From NCBI GenBank assembly GCA_902615835.1, contig CACMQL010000007.1, positions 1 through 62,830 of the forward strand: a stretch of 62,830 nucleotides of DNA, in the 5' to 3' direction. Positions 1 through 9,173 of the stretch are shown one piece after another; positions within the stretch are counted from its first letter, which is position 1, and each line of letters starts with the position of its first letter. The DNA comes from an uncultured Verrucomicrobiota bacterium. Its GTDB lineage: Bacteria > Verrucomicrobiota > Verrucomicrobiia > Opitutales > Seribacteraceae. A program made the translations under genes and the position numbers. Under the pieces are notes generated by a model, which was not told the DNA's origin, did not search any database, and saw only the letters and a list, made by a program, of their open reading frames with translations.

Positions 1-2
1 TG

Positions 3-305
3 GTTTGGGGTGGTGAATTTGGACGGACTCCAATGGCTCAGGGGAATGGACGGGATCATCATATTAAAGGTTTTTCGATTTGGATGGCGGGGGGCGGAAT
101 TAAAGGGGGAATATCTTACGGAAATACCGATGAACTGGGTTACAATGCGGAGGAAAATGTGGTCCATGTTCGTGATTTTCACGCCACCATGCTTCATCAA
201 TTGGGCATTCAATCCCAGTTTTTCACTTATCCGCACCAGGGACTGGATTTCAGGCTGACTGGGGTGGACGAAGAAGCTCATGTAATTAAGGATATCCTGG
301 CGTAA
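3..305 (+). CDS. DUF1501 family protein, C-terminal part
   Basis: The gene is cut by the left edge of the window; only the last 100 or so codons are visible, read in frame from base 3. The visible protein opens with [19 protein letters not shown] and ends with an [25 protein letters not shown]-type tail. These are the conserved closing motifs of DUF1501, a secreted family related to sulfatases and alkaline phosphatases by fold. DUF1501 proteins are abundant in Planctomycetota and Verrucomicrobiota and often pair with cytochrome-c/DUF1553-type proteins; any such partner would lie outside the window. The biochemical role of the family is not settled. Confidence 0.85.
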   Translation, partial: VWGGEFGRTPMAQGNGRDHHIKGFSIWMAGGGIKGGISYGNTDELGYNAEENVVHVRDFHATMLHQLGIQSQFFTYPHQGLDFRLTGVDEEAHVIKDILA

Positions 306-321
306 AATTCTTTAGTTTTGG

Positions 322-338
322 ATGCATGCTTTATGCAT
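322..338. repeat. Short inverted repeat after the DUF1501 gene
   Basis: Two copies of ATGCAT separated by five bases (GCTTT) can form a small hairpin 17 bases after the DUF1501 stop codon. The stem is AT-rich and no convincing T-run follows it, so it is at best a weak terminator. Confidence 0.3.
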
Positions 339-382
339 TCTTGCGATCATCCACTTGAATTGATTTTATTCCATAATCAAAC

Positions 383-1696
383 ATGAATTCGAATCGTAAG
401 AATCCAGAAAATAGCCTACCATCCATACCCTTGGCAGAGAGAATGCGTCCGAAAAAATTGGCGGAAGTCCAAGGACAAACCCATCTTTTAGGAGATGATT
501 GCCTGTTACCTAAACTTATCCGCGAGAACCGTGTGGGAAATCTTATCCTTTCCGGGCCACCAGGCACCGGAAAAACAACCTTGGCCACGGTTATCGCAGA
601 GGAGAGTGGTTGTAAATTAATCAAACTGAACGCAGTTACCTCCAATGTTGCTGAACTCAGAGAGTCCCTTAAACTTGCCAAATATTATGGGGCCGGAAAG
701 TGTTTTCTTTTCGTTGACGAGATCCACCGGTTCAACAAAGCCCAACAGGATTTACTCCTTCCTGACATTGAGTCCGGTGAGGCGCGTCTAATTGGAGCCA
801 CCACCCATAACCCGCGATACTATGTAAACGATCCGTTGCTTAGTCGCAGCCAACTCTTCACTCTTAAATCTCTGGAAGTCAGTGAGATTGAAAAAACGCT
901 GAAAGCCTGTCTGCAAGATGAAGAAAGAGGCTTGGGTCTTTCTAAATGCTCGTTCGAGGCTAAAGCCTTCCTGCAAATTGCCCGTTTGTCTGAGGGCGAT
1001 CTACGCAAAGCTTATAATATTCTAGAAATCATCGTCGAAGGATTACCAGCCCAGGGAATTATATCCGAAGATGCGGTTGCCTTATTTGCCCGTGAAAGAA
1101 GCATTCGCTATGACCGGGACGAGGATGAACATTATGACAGTGCATCCGCCCTGATCAAAAGTATGCGCGGCAATGATCCGGATGCGGCTCTTTACTGGCT
1201 GGCCAAGATGCTGGTGGGAGGAGAAGATCCGAGATTTATTGCCAGAAGATTGGTTATCTTTGCCTCAGAAGATGTTGGCTTGGCTGATTCAAGAGCCTTG
1301 CTCATGGCGGATGCCACTTTTCGCGCCTGTGAAACCATTGGGCTCCCCGAATGCGAGCTCAACCTGGCTCACTGTGTTCTCTTTTTGGCTACCTGTCCGA
1401 AAAGTAATAGTGCCACCCTCGCCCTCGCCGCAGCCAAACAGGCAATCCGTGATCAACCGGTTCAATCGATTCCTTCGAATATTCAGGACCGGCATGGTCG
1501 GAATAAGAAATACCGGGATGAGCAGGAGGAAGGATATCTTTACAGTCACAATTACCCCGATAATATATCAGGACAGTTCTATCTCAAAAAGGACCTTCGT
1601 CTGTATGTGCCAAAAAGCTCAGGTGCCGAGGAGAATATTGCGGAAAGATTGAATCGTTGGAAAATCCTTCGCTCCGAGATTAGAAACAATGAATGA
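383..1696 (+). CDS. rarA: Replication-associated recombination protein A (AAA+ ATPase)
   Basis: This is RarA/MgsA, the clamp-loader-like AAA+ ATPase that acts at stalled replication forks; eukaryotic homologues are Mgs1/WRNIP1. Residues 58-66 form the Walker A motif GPPGTGKTT and residues 112-115 the Walker B box DEIH, followed by RFNKAQQD. The sensor region (IGATTHNP) and the C-terminal tetramerisation part ([27 protein letters not shown]) match the family. The length of 437 residues is normal. The ATG lies 77 bases after the DUF1501 stop. It looks like a stand-alone housekeeping gene on the same strand as its neighbours. Confidence 0.95.
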   Translation: MNSNRKNPENSLPSIPLAERMRPKKLAEVQGQTHLLGDDCLLPKLIRENRVGNLILSGPPGTGKTTLATVIAEESGCKLIKLNAVTSNVAELRESLKLAKYYGAGKCFLFVDEIHRFNKAQQDLLLPDIESGEARLIGATTHNPRYYVNDPLLSRSQLFTLKSLEVSEIEKTLKACLQDEERGLGLSKCSFEAKAFLQIARLSEGDLRKAYNILEIIVEGLPAQGIISEDAVALFARERSIRYDRDEDEHYDSASALIKSMRGNDPDAALYWLAKMLVGGEDPRFIARRLVIFASEDVGLADSRALLMADATFRACETIGLPECELNLAHCVLFLATCPKSNSATLALAAAKQAIRDQPVQSIPSNIQDRHGRNKKYRDEQEEGYLYSHNYPDNISGQFYLKKDLRLYVPKSSGAEENIAERLNRWKILRSEIRNNE

Positions 1697-1791
1697 TTTC
1701 TTCTCGCTGTCATTTTCTACAGGCAAAGAAGGCAAATTGAGCTGAATTTGTTTGTAAAAAATAATAAAAATTACTCTATAAATCTTTTGCC

Positions 1792-3639
1792 ATGAAATCC
1801 CGCCCATGCTTCTCTCTTCTTTGTTTTTTGGTTGGCCTGCTCGCTTCGGCCAAGAAACCCAATGTTCTGCTGATCGTTTGTGATGACCTGAATGATTATG
1901 TCGAAACTCTGGGTGGTCATCCCCAAACCAAGACCCCCCATATCCGTAAATTAATGGAAAGTGGGGTGTCCTTTACCCAGGCACATTGCAATATTCCGAT
2001 CTGCAACCCATCCCGGGCAAGCTTTGCCACCGGTATTTATCCCCATACATCCCAGCAATTCGGTTTCGAGGACTGGGATAAAAACGAAATTTTGCAAAAC
2101 TCACGGACCATGATGGCTCACTTCTCATTGCATGGCTATCATACCTTGGGAACGGGTAAAGTGATGCATAATCGGGATCAGCAAGAGTGGGATGAATATG
2201 GTCATCCCTCCGACTACGGTCCGTTCCTCCATGATGGAAAAGATAAAATCCCCAATTTAAGTGTGCCATCTCCCTTCCGGGATGATTTCGGTATCATTGA
2301 CGGGAATTTTGGACCACTGGAAAATGTTACGGATAAAAAATCATCCAATACCGGAAAAAACTACAGCTGGGTTACTGGTGGATGGAGAAAGCAAAGAGCT
2401 ATGAAATACATTTCGGATGATGACCGTGATCCAACTGGAGATGAACTCAACGCCCAATGGGCGGTGCAAAGGCTTCGGGAGCTTGCTCAATCAAAAAAGG
2501 AAAAACCATTTTTTATGGGTGTCGGTTTTGTTCGTCCGCACACGCCCTTGATTGTGCCACAAAAATACTTTGATCTTTTCCCCCTTGAATCAATAAAACT
2601 GCCTAAAATTCTCAAGGGAGACGCAAACGACACATTCAAACACACCGTTTCCTCCAAGGAAGACGACCGTAGTGGAGACCGTGGGACCAAGATGTATGAC
2701 AGCCTGGTCGCATCGTATGGGGGAGATCGTGAACTGGCTCTGAAAAAATTTGTGCAGGCTTATTTGGCATCAGTCGCTTCGGTCGATGACCTTGTGGGCG
2801 ATATCCTTGAGGAACTTAAGCAAACCGGCTTGGATAAAAATACCATAGTGATCTTCACCAGTGATCATGGTTGGGGAAATGGCGAAAAAGACTATGTGTA
2901 TAAAAATTCCCTGTGGCAGGAAAGTACACGAGTACCTCTTATCATCCGAGCACCGGGTGTTTCAGTTACGAGCAAGCAATGTGACCAACCGGTCTCCCTC
3001 GTGGATCTATACCCCACCCTCCTGGATCTATGTGAATTGCCCATAAACACGATGAAAAACGATAAAGGTCGTCCACTTGATGGCTTTTCGATGAAACCCT
3101 TTCTTCAAGATCCTGAAAAAGGACAATGGGATGGTCCCGACTATGCGATTACTGCTCTTTACAAGTGGGCCCAGTATTATGACCCTGCTTTTCAAAACTA
3201 TTCCCTCCGTTACAAGGACTGGCGTTATATTCGCTATGAGAATGGAAAGGAAGAGCTTTATCACACATCCAAAGATGACCACGAATGGAACAACCTGGCT
3301 CAGCATTCAAAATTTGAAAAGCAATTAAGCGGATTTCGTAAGCAACTTTTATCCATCGTCCCAAAAAGCATCCCTGAAAAACCAAAGAGCAATGAGTATT
3401 GGAAGGATCAATATTTTAAGAAAAACCCATCGGCTGATTCGAATGGAAATGGAAGCCTTTCCTGGGCCGAACTCACAGCCCATAGGAAAATGTCTGAAGA
3501 GGAAAAAAAAGCCCTGCAAAACGAGCATTGGAAAACTTCCTATTTTCAAAAGAATCCGAACGCGGACACCAATCAGGACGGAAAACTTACCTGGCCTGAA
3601 TTTCATGCCCATAAGCAGAGTGCCACACCCAAGAGATAG
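1792..3639 (+). CDS. Secreted sulfatase (iduronate-2-sulfatase-like) with C-terminal EF-hand pair
   Basis: The protein has 615 residues and an N-terminal signal peptide (about residues 1-20). The metal site begins at NVLLIVCDDLNDYV, and the formylglycine motif is C71-N-P-S-R75, so it should be matured by a formylglycine-generating enzyme and hydrolyse sulfate esters in the periplasm or outside. The overall pattern (FFMGVGFVRPHTPLIVP, SDHGWGNGEKDYVYKNSLWQEST) is that of the iduronate-2-sulfatase-like S1 group. After the sulfatase fold come two calcium-loop motifs starting at D549 (DSNGNGSLSWAE) and D592 (DTNQDGKLTWPE), each preceded by a similar W-K-x-x-YF-x-KNP segment, which suggests an internal duplication. 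The substrate cannot be read from sequence. It opens the sulfatase cluster. Confidence 0.93.
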   Translation: MKSRPCFSLLCFLVGLLASAKKPNVLLIVCDDLNDYVETLGGHPQTKTPHIRKLMESGVSFTQAHCNIPICNPSRASFATGIYPHTSQQFGFEDWDKNEILQNSRTMMAHFSLHGYHTLGTGKVMHNRDQQEWDEYGHPSDYGPFLHDGKDKIPNLSVPSPFRDDFGIIDGNFGPLENVTDKKSSNTGKNYSWVTGGWRKQRAMKYISDDDRDPTGDELNAQWAVQRLRELAQSKKEKPFFMGVGFVRPHTPLIVPQKYFDLFPLESIKLPKILKGDANDTFKHTVSSKEDDRSGDRGTKMYDSLVASYGGDRELALKKFVQAYLASVASVDDLVGDILEELKQTGLDKNTIVIFTSDHGWGNGEKDYVYKNSLWQESTRVPLIIRAPGVSVTSKQCDQPVSLVDLYPTLLDLCELPINTMKNDKGRPLDGFSMKPFLQDPEKGQWDGPDYAITALYKWAQYYDPAFQNYSLRYKDWRYIRYENGKEELYHTSKDDHEWNNLAQHSKFEKQLSGFRKQLLSIVPKSIPEKPKSNEYWKDQYFKKNPSADSNGNGSLSWAELTAHRKMSEEEKKALQNEHWKTSYFQKNPNADTNQDGKLTWPEFHAHKQSATPKR

Positions 3640-3683
3640 CTTTTCCCTTTAACCCATACAAAAAACCCAAACCCAAAAAATAT

Positions 3684-3992
3684 ATGAATCGATTCGTCTT
3701 TCCATCCCTGCTGCTTTCCATTGGAATCTTCCTTTCCTCCTTTTCCTATGCCGAGGAGGAAGCGACCAAGCTTCAAACCACCGGCGTTTTCATCAAAAAT
3801 GACAAAGGCCACTTGGTCTTCACTGATGATGCGGACAAGAAGAAATATTTTGGATTCAATAAGGGCGTGAAGGAAAAAGTTGGCGATTTGATTGATCAGA
3901 AAGTCAAGCTCCACGCCAAGGTTAAAAGAAAAGAAGGGGCTAAGTTCACCTCAATCAACTATGTCGTTTCCGTAAAACCAGTCAAAAAGTAG
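3684..3992 (+). CDS. Small secreted protein, possible OB-fold, unknown function
   Basis: This 102-residue protein starts with a clear signal peptide (MNRFVFPSLLLSIGIFLSSFSYA, cleavage after about residue 23). The mature part is rich in lysine and alternates short beta-like stretches (TTGVFIKNDKGHLVFTDD, DLIDQKVKLHAKVKRKEG, FTSINYVVSVKPVKK). The pattern of the last third, a volume of K-V-x-L/V-x-A/G-x-V followed by a basic turn, resembles small periplasmic OB-fold proteins. That resemblance is an inference only. The gene lies 44 bases after one sulfatase and 59 bases before the next on the same strand, so it may be co-expressed with them. Confidence 0.75.
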   Translation: MNRFVFPSLLLSIGIFLSSFSYAEEEATKLQTTGVFIKNDKGHLVFTDDADKKKYFGFNKGVKEKVGDLIDQKVKLHAKVKRKEGAKFTSINYVVSVKPVKK

Positions 3993-4022
3993 ACTTTTCG
4001 AAAACCTTTTTTTTTATCCAAG

Positions 4023-4041
4023 AGACTCATCAATCGAGTCT
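4023..4041. repeat. Inverted repeat just upstream of the sulfatase-hydrolase fusion
   Basis: AGACTC and GAGTCT are perfect inverted copies separated by seven bases. The right arm ends 10 bases before the ATG at 4052, so the site could be an operator or an RNA hairpin near the start codon. No T-run follows it. The sequence supports the repeat but not its role. Confidence 0.4.
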
Positions 4042-4051
4042 ATCATTAATC

Positions 4052-7000
4052 ATGCAATTCTCCGGATCTTGTCCTAAGTTTATCGGGTTTGTCCCTTTTC
4101 TTCTGGCACTGGGCTCAAGCCTTGTTTGGGGAGAACCTCTGCGGTCCGCTCCCCCAAATGTTCTGGTTTTCCTGATGGATGACATGGGCATTGGGGACTG
4201 CAAGGTCTACAACTCCGAATGCAAGGTCAAACTGCCCAACTTGGAAAAGCTCGCCGAAAATGGGATGGTTTTCAGTGATGCCCATGCTCCGGCAGCGGTG
4301 TGCGCCCCTACCCGATACAGCATCCTCACCGGAAACTATCCCTGGCGGGGAAGGAATGAGAACGGCACCTGGCTCTTTCACATGTCATCTCAAATCCTGC
4401 CGGGGCAACGAACCCTTGGCCATTTGATGAGGCAAGCTGGTTACCACACCGCTTTCCTAGGCAAAGTTCATCTGGGAGGGACGGTCTACTCAAAATCAAC
4501 CGGCCAAGCCAAGCGAAACTTCAAGGACGGCTTCCGGGACTTTGATTTTTCCAGAAAAATCGAGGATACTCCGGCCTCATTAGGGTTCGATTACGCCTAC
4601 GAGTTGCCTCAGGGAATTCAGGGCTCTCCTTATCTCGCCTTTGAGGACGGGAAATTGGTCGGTAACGAATACGAACTGAGGGAATGGAAAGCGGGAACCT
4701 ATGGAAACTCGGTGATCGAGGCAGACGGCTTCGGATCTCCCGATTGGGATTCATCCATGGCCGGGCCCATTCTTACGGAAAAGGCTTTGAACTTTATCCG
4801 CCGGCATGTCTCCCAAAACCAAAGTTCGGCCATTCGGAAGCCCTTCTTCATGCATTATTGCAGCCAATCCTGTCATGTCCCCCACACCCCACCGCACACG
4901 CTGGCGGGTAAAAAAGTTAAGAGGAGCGCACCCGATGCTCACCTTGACATGTTGGTTGAAGCGGATGTGACTCTGGGTCTCTTCGTTGAAGAACTGAAAA
5001 GGCAGGGAGAGTTGGAAAATACCCTAATTCTTTTCACCAGCGACAATGGCGGATTGGCCCGCGGACCCGTCGGTCTGCAAAATGGAGATCATAATTCCAA
5101 TGCAGGCCTTCGGGGAAGCAAGGCTCAGATTTATGAGGGCGGACACCGGGTTCCCTTCATCGCATCCTGGGGAAACGGAGCCAAGAATTCTCCGATCCAG
5201 GCTGGTTCCCAAAGCAAAGCATTGATCGGGTTGCAGGATTTGTTCGCCACCTTTGCCGAACTCACCACTCAATCGATGAAGCCTGGAGATGGTTTGGACA
5301 GCCAATCCTTCCTGGGAATCTTATTGGGCGAGAACAAATCAACCAAAAGATCCGAACTTCTGGTGCAGGCCAACAATGGGGAATACTTTAACCAACAATC
5401 CAAAAAAGCCCTGCGGGAGAACCAGTGGAAACTGATTGCCACCAAAGAACTCAAACCGGTCGAATTGTATGACTTGGCAATCGATCCGGCCGAAAGCAGA
5501 AACCGAATTGAGGAAAGTGCCCAATCCCAGCGGGTTCAACGGATGAGCTCCAACCTCCAATCGGTCTTTCGCTCGAAGCGTTCGACCAAACCATACCGTT
5601 TGAACGGAAAAGACGATTGGGAGACAGAACCCAAAGTCCATGTCCATGAATTGAAAGCTCCCCGAGCCAACTTAATTTGCAGGGCACAAGGCATTGAGGG
5701 TGGAGAAGCCCAAAATTGGAACCAGCGATGGAAGATCAGTGGAACCAGCCCGGTGCGATTGACCTTCGTACCCCGCGAACGCCAAAGCTGGGATCTTTCC
5801 GGTTTCAAACTTGTGGGTATTCCCCTTCAAAACTGGGACTCGGGTATCACCACCGTGGAAGGCAGGCTGAACAACGGAAACCTGACCAGTTGGTCCCACC
5901 ATGCCGTTGGTTTTTCAGTGGCTCCAAGCTGGGAAAAAACCACTCTGGGTTTCCCCTTTCCCATGGTTGAGGAGCGTTTCCAGGGACCCCAACTTTTCCG
6001 GGATCAATTGGCCAAGCCCAATGGACATCGCTTGCATTGGAGGCGGTTCTACCCCGAAGACATCCGGGAAATCACTCTTGAATTTCGATCCTCCTCCGGA
6101 AAAGTGAATCTTTTGGTGGGTTCTCCCTTTGCAGCGTGGCCCAAGACGGAGGCTCTGGAGGATTCATTGATGGAATTCCCTTTCCTTGATGAGTTGGGAC
6201 AAGTGCGAGCAGTGGACTGGCCGGGTAAGACGCCCGACCTGCAGGCAGGTCGCAAGGCCTTGACCGAGGCATTCGCCCTGGCTAGCGAACAAGCCAGAAA
6301 AAAGAGATTGAGCAAATACGGAGGCTGGATCGACGGTCCCAAGCTCGATGCAACCGGACGGTTCCGCACCGAAAAAGTTGACGGAAAATGGTGGTTGGTC
6401 GATCCGGAGGGGCATCTCTTTTTTTCCGTGGGAGCCTGCATGACTGGTTGGCAGGCGGAAACTTCCGCAGTAAGCAAACGGTCTAATAATGATTTCTTTG
6501 CCTACCTTCCCTCCGAGAAGGATTACCTGAGCTGGACCGCAATGCGAAAACTTAGGGACCGGAAATTCGTAAATTTCGCGGGCATGAACTACCAAAGGTA
6601 TTTTGGTAACGAATGGTCTGGCATCGTAAGCAAAGGGATCCACGACCGGATGCGGGCCTGGGGATTGAATACTCTGGGTTGCTGGTCCGATGACAAGTTG
6701 CAGAAAGAGGGAAAAACCCCCTACTGCCTGATTTCTTCGATCTGGTGGCAAGCCAACGGACACCGGAAATTCCCCTCCCCCTTCCGTCAGGATTTTCAAT
6801 CAGACCTGGAAAAGAACCTGAGAAAATTTTCCTGGGCGAAAAACGATCCCTATTGCCTGGGTATCTTTATGGGAAACGAATTGGAATGGCCCGACCGAAT
6901 CGGACCGACCATCCAAAGCCTCCCTTCGGATCACCCCACCAGGAAATGGGCGATTAAGGAATTGAAGAGGCTTGGCAAGCCCACTTCCCCGGCCAAGCTT

Positions 7001-7573
7001 GCCGACTTGGAAACGCTCTATCTTCCTTTTGTTCAAAGTTTCTTCTCCAAATGCAAACAGGCAGTCGAAAGGGAACTTCCCGGCACCTTGTACCTGGGAT
7101 GCCGGACCCATCGGGGCCCAAATGTTCTGGGACGCGGAGCTCTGGGTTCAGTCGATGTGTTTTCAGTGAATGTTTATGACTCGAGGGTGCGCTCTTGGCA
7201 AGTGCCCAAGGATGCAGACATTCCGATTATATCGAGTGAGTTTCATTTTGGAGCGGTGGACCGCGGAGTACCCAGCCCGGGACTTTCGGGTTCCTGGGAC
7301 CAACGGCAACGGGCCCTGTCTTTCGCTCACTATCTATCCTCCGCCCTGGCTGACCCTCGTTTCGTGGGCGTGCACTGGTTTCAGTGGATTGACCAGTCCG
7401 CGGCCGGCAGGCAGGACCGGGAGAACCATCAATGCGGATTCATTGACGTTGCCGGACGGGCTTACCCTGAATTCACCGAGGTGGTCACGCAGTCGACCTC
7501 CAGGATGTACGCTGCCCGCAAGAAACCAAGCCTCTCCACCGAAGGAATTTTGGCCGACATATTAAGAAAGTGA
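4052..7573 (+). CDS. Bifunctional secreted sulfatase / agarase-like glycoside hydrolase fusion
   Basis: This single 1173-residue frame starts with a signal peptide (about residues 1-27). Residues about 35-500 are a sulfatase: the metal site is LVFLMDDMGIGD and the formylglycine motif is C84-A-P-T-R88. A middle region (about 510-750) has beta-rich, carbohydrate-binding-like character (LTFVPRERQSWDLSGFKLV). From about residue 770 to the end is a TIM-barrel hydrolase beginning GKWWLVDPEGHLFFSVGA. It has a candidate acid/base E943 in MGNELEW and a candidate nucleophile E1063 in IISSEFHFGA, and it ends in GVHWFQWIDQ and GFIDVAGRAYPE. That tail resembles GH50-type beta-agarases, but the exact family is uncertain. 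The protein would both desulfate and cleave a glycan. The next sulfatase starts only seven bases downstream, suggesting one operon. Confidence 0.88.
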   Translation: MQFSGSCPKFIGFVPFLLALGSSLVWGEPLRSAPPNVLVFLMDDMGIGDCKVYNSECKVKLPNLEKLAENGMVFSDAHAPAAVCAPTRYSILTGNYPWRGRNENGTWLFHMSSQILPGQRTLGHLMRQAGYHTAFLGKVHLGGTVYSKSTGQAKRNFKDGFRDFDFSRKIEDTPASLGFDYAYELPQGIQGSPYLAFEDGKLVGNEYELREWKAGTYGNSVIEADGFGSPDWDSSMAGPILTEKALNFIRRHVSQNQSSAIRKPFFMHYCSQSCHVPHTPPHTLAGKKVKRSAPDAHLDMLVEADVTLGLFVEELKRQGELENTLILFTSDNGGLARGPVGLQNGDHNSNAGLRGSKAQIYEGGHRVPFIASWGNGAKNSPIQAGSQSKALIGLQDLFATFAELTTQSMKPGDGLDSQSFLGILLGENKSTKRSELLVQANNGEYFNQQSKKALRENQWKLIATKELKPVELYDLAIDPAESRNRIEESAQSQRVQRMSSNLQSVFRSKRSTKPYRLNGKDDWETEPKVHVHELKAPRANLICRAQGIEGGEAQNWNQRWKISGTSPVRLTFVPRERQSWDLSGFKLVGIPLQNWDSGITTVEGRLNNGNLTSWSHHAVGFSVAPSWEKTTLGFPFPMVEERFQGPQLFRDQLAKPNGHRLHWRRFYPEDIREITLEFRSSSGKVNLLVGSPFAAWPKTEALEDSLMEFPFLDELGQVRAVDWPGKTPDLQAGRKALTEAFALASEQARKKRLSKYGGWIDGPKLDATGRFRTEKVDGKWWLVDPEGHLFFSVGACMTGWQAETSAVSKRSNNDFFAYLPSEKDYLSWTAMRKLRDRKFVNFAGMNYQRYFGNEWSGIVSKGIHDRMRAWGLNTLGCWSDDKLQKEGKTPYCLISSIWWQANGHRKFPSPFRQDFQSDLEKNLRKFSWAKNDPYCLGIFMGNELEWPDRIGPTIQSLPSDHPTRKWAIKELKRLGKPTSPAKLADLETLYLPFVQSFFSKCKQAVERELPGTLYLGCRTHRGPNVLGRGALGSVDVFSVNVYDSRVRSWQVPKDADIPIISSEFHFGAVDRGVPSPGLSGSWDQRQRALSFAHYLSSALADPRFVGVHWFQWIDQSAAGRQDRENHQCGFIDVAGRAYPEFTEVVTQSTSRMYAARKKPSLSTEGILADILRK

Positions 7574-7580
7574 CTCAAAG

Positions 7581-9122
7581 ATGAAGCATTCCATCAAAAC
7601 CATTCTCACCGGACTCGCTCTCCTAGGTTCACTGAAGGCGGAAGAACGGCCGAATATTCTTTTTCTCTTCAGCGATGATCATGCCTTACGCACCATCGGA
7701 GCCTACCCCGGTTCGATCAACCAAACTCCAAACCTTGACCGGATCGCAAAAGAAGGGGCTCTTTTCACTCATTCCTTCAACGTCAATTCCATCTGCTGTC
7801 CCAGTCGGGCCGCCATTCTCAGCGGCAAGCACAGCCAGGCCAATGGCGTCATCGGAAACTCTTCCAAGTGGAACGGCAGCCAGTGGGTGTATCCCCGTGA
7901 ACTTGGAAAAGCCGGCTACGAAACCGGGTTGATCGGTAAGTGGCACCTAAAGGGCAACCCGACGAACGAATTCCAATCTTGGGAAATTCTTTCCGGCAAA
8001 GGCGGACAGGGTTCCTATTTCAACCCCACTTTTCTTTCCCCTAATGGAGAAACCAAAGTAAACGGGCACTCGACCCAAATCATCACCGACAAAGCCCTCC
8101 ATTGGCTGAAAAAAAGAAACCGCCAAAAGCCCTTCCTGCTCTGTGCCCAATACAAGGTTCCGCACATTCACCGCCTTCCACTGCCTGAACATATGAGTGG
8201 GTATGATGATTACGAATTCCCGGTTCCAGAGACTTTCTTTGACGATTTCTCCACCCGTTCGCCTTTCGTTTCAAAAACCTGGATGGCCTTGAAGGGTATG
8301 AAAGGGCATGTGCTTAACATCGCCCCCCTGGAGTCCGAACTCAAGGCTGACCCCAAGCTCAGGCCACCCTTTTTGCAGGAAATGACGAGAACACAAAGAA
8401 ATGCTTGGCATCAAGCTTACGACCCCCGAAACACGCGTTACCGAGAACTCGAAAAGCAGGGTAAACTTCAGGGGGATGAGCGAAACCTTTATGTATACCA
8501 ACGGTTCATCAAGGATTATGTTCGGTGCATTGACGGCTTGGATGCCCAGATCGGTCGTATTCTTCACTTTTTGGAAAAGGAGGATTTAGCGGAAAACACC
8601 CTGTTGGTTTACAGTTCGGACCAGGGCTTTTTCACCGGGGAACACGGATGGGCTGAGAAACGATGGATGTATGAGGAAAGTTTCCAGTCTCCCCTTCTGA
8701 TGCGCTGGCCCGGGGTCATTAAACCCGGAAGCGTGATCGGGGACTTGGTTCAGAACATCGATTTGGCTCCCACTTTTCTTCAAGCCGCAGGCCTAGATGT
8801 TCCAAGCACCCTACACGGTTTGGCTCTGCAACCGCTTTTTTCCGAGTCCGGGCCAAAGGAATGGAGAGAGGAAGTGCTTTACCAATACTTTGACGGGGGA
8901 ACTCTGCAAAAACCGGGACCCTACAACATGCCCAGGCACGAAGGCATCCGAAACCGTAGATACAAACTCATTTCCTTTTATGAATACGACGCTTGGGAAT
9001 TTTACGACCTGAGAAATGACCCAAACGAACTCAAAAACTTAATCGAAGACCCCTTAATGAAATCTCGAATTCAATGGATGAAGCAAAGATTGCTAAAACT
9101 GAAATCCAAATTCTCTCTTTAA
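7581..9122 (+). CDS. Secreted sulfatase
   Basis: The protein has 513 residues and a short signal peptide (about residues 1-20). The metal-binding start is NILFLFSDDHALRTIGAYP, and the maturation motif is C72-C-P-S-R76, with C72 the predicted formylglycine. Other family signatures are TGLIGKWHL, YKVPHIHR and SSDQGFFTGEHGWAEKRWMYEES, the last typical of arylsulfatase A / heparan-N-sulfatase-like S1 members. The large insertion around residues 205-290 varies among subfamilies. It begins seven bases after the sulfatase-hydrolase fusion and probably shares its transcript. The substrate is not determinable here, but the agarase-like neighbour points to sulfated red-algal galactans. Confidence 0.93.
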   Translation: MKHSIKTILTGLALLGSLKAEERPNILFLFSDDHALRTIGAYPGSINQTPNLDRIAKEGALFTHSFNVNSICCPSRAAILSGKHSQANGVIGNSSKWNGSQWVYPRELGKAGYETGLIGKWHLKGNPTNEFQSWEILSGKGGQGSYFNPTFLSPNGETKVNGHSTQIITDKALHWLKKRNRQKPFLLCAQYKVPHIHRLPLPEHMSGYDDYEFPVPETFFDDFSTRSPFVSKTWMALKGMKGHVLNIAPLESELKADPKLRPPFLQEMTRTQRNAWHQAYDPRNTRYRELEKQGKLQGDERNLYVYQRFIKDYVRCIDGLDAQIGRILHFLEKEDLAENTLLVYSSDQGFFTGEHGWAEKRWMYEESFQSPLLMRWPGVIKPGSVIGDLVQNIDLAPTFLQAAGLDVPSTLHGLALQPLFSESGPKEWREEVLYQYFDGGTLQKPGPYNMPRHEGIRNRRYKLISFYEYDAWEFYDLRNDPNELKNLIEDPLMKSRIQWMKQRLLKLKSKFSL

Positions 9123-9173
9123 TCACTGATCTATATTTGTTTCATGGGTGAAAAATTAAGACCAATTGACGGC

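Noticed and set aside
6164-6799. A 211-codon open frame on the minus strand inside the sulfatase-hydrolase fusion
   Set aside because: It lies entirely opposite a well-supported gene in GC-rich sequence, where long antisense frames arise by chance, and its translation has no recognisable domain or signal.
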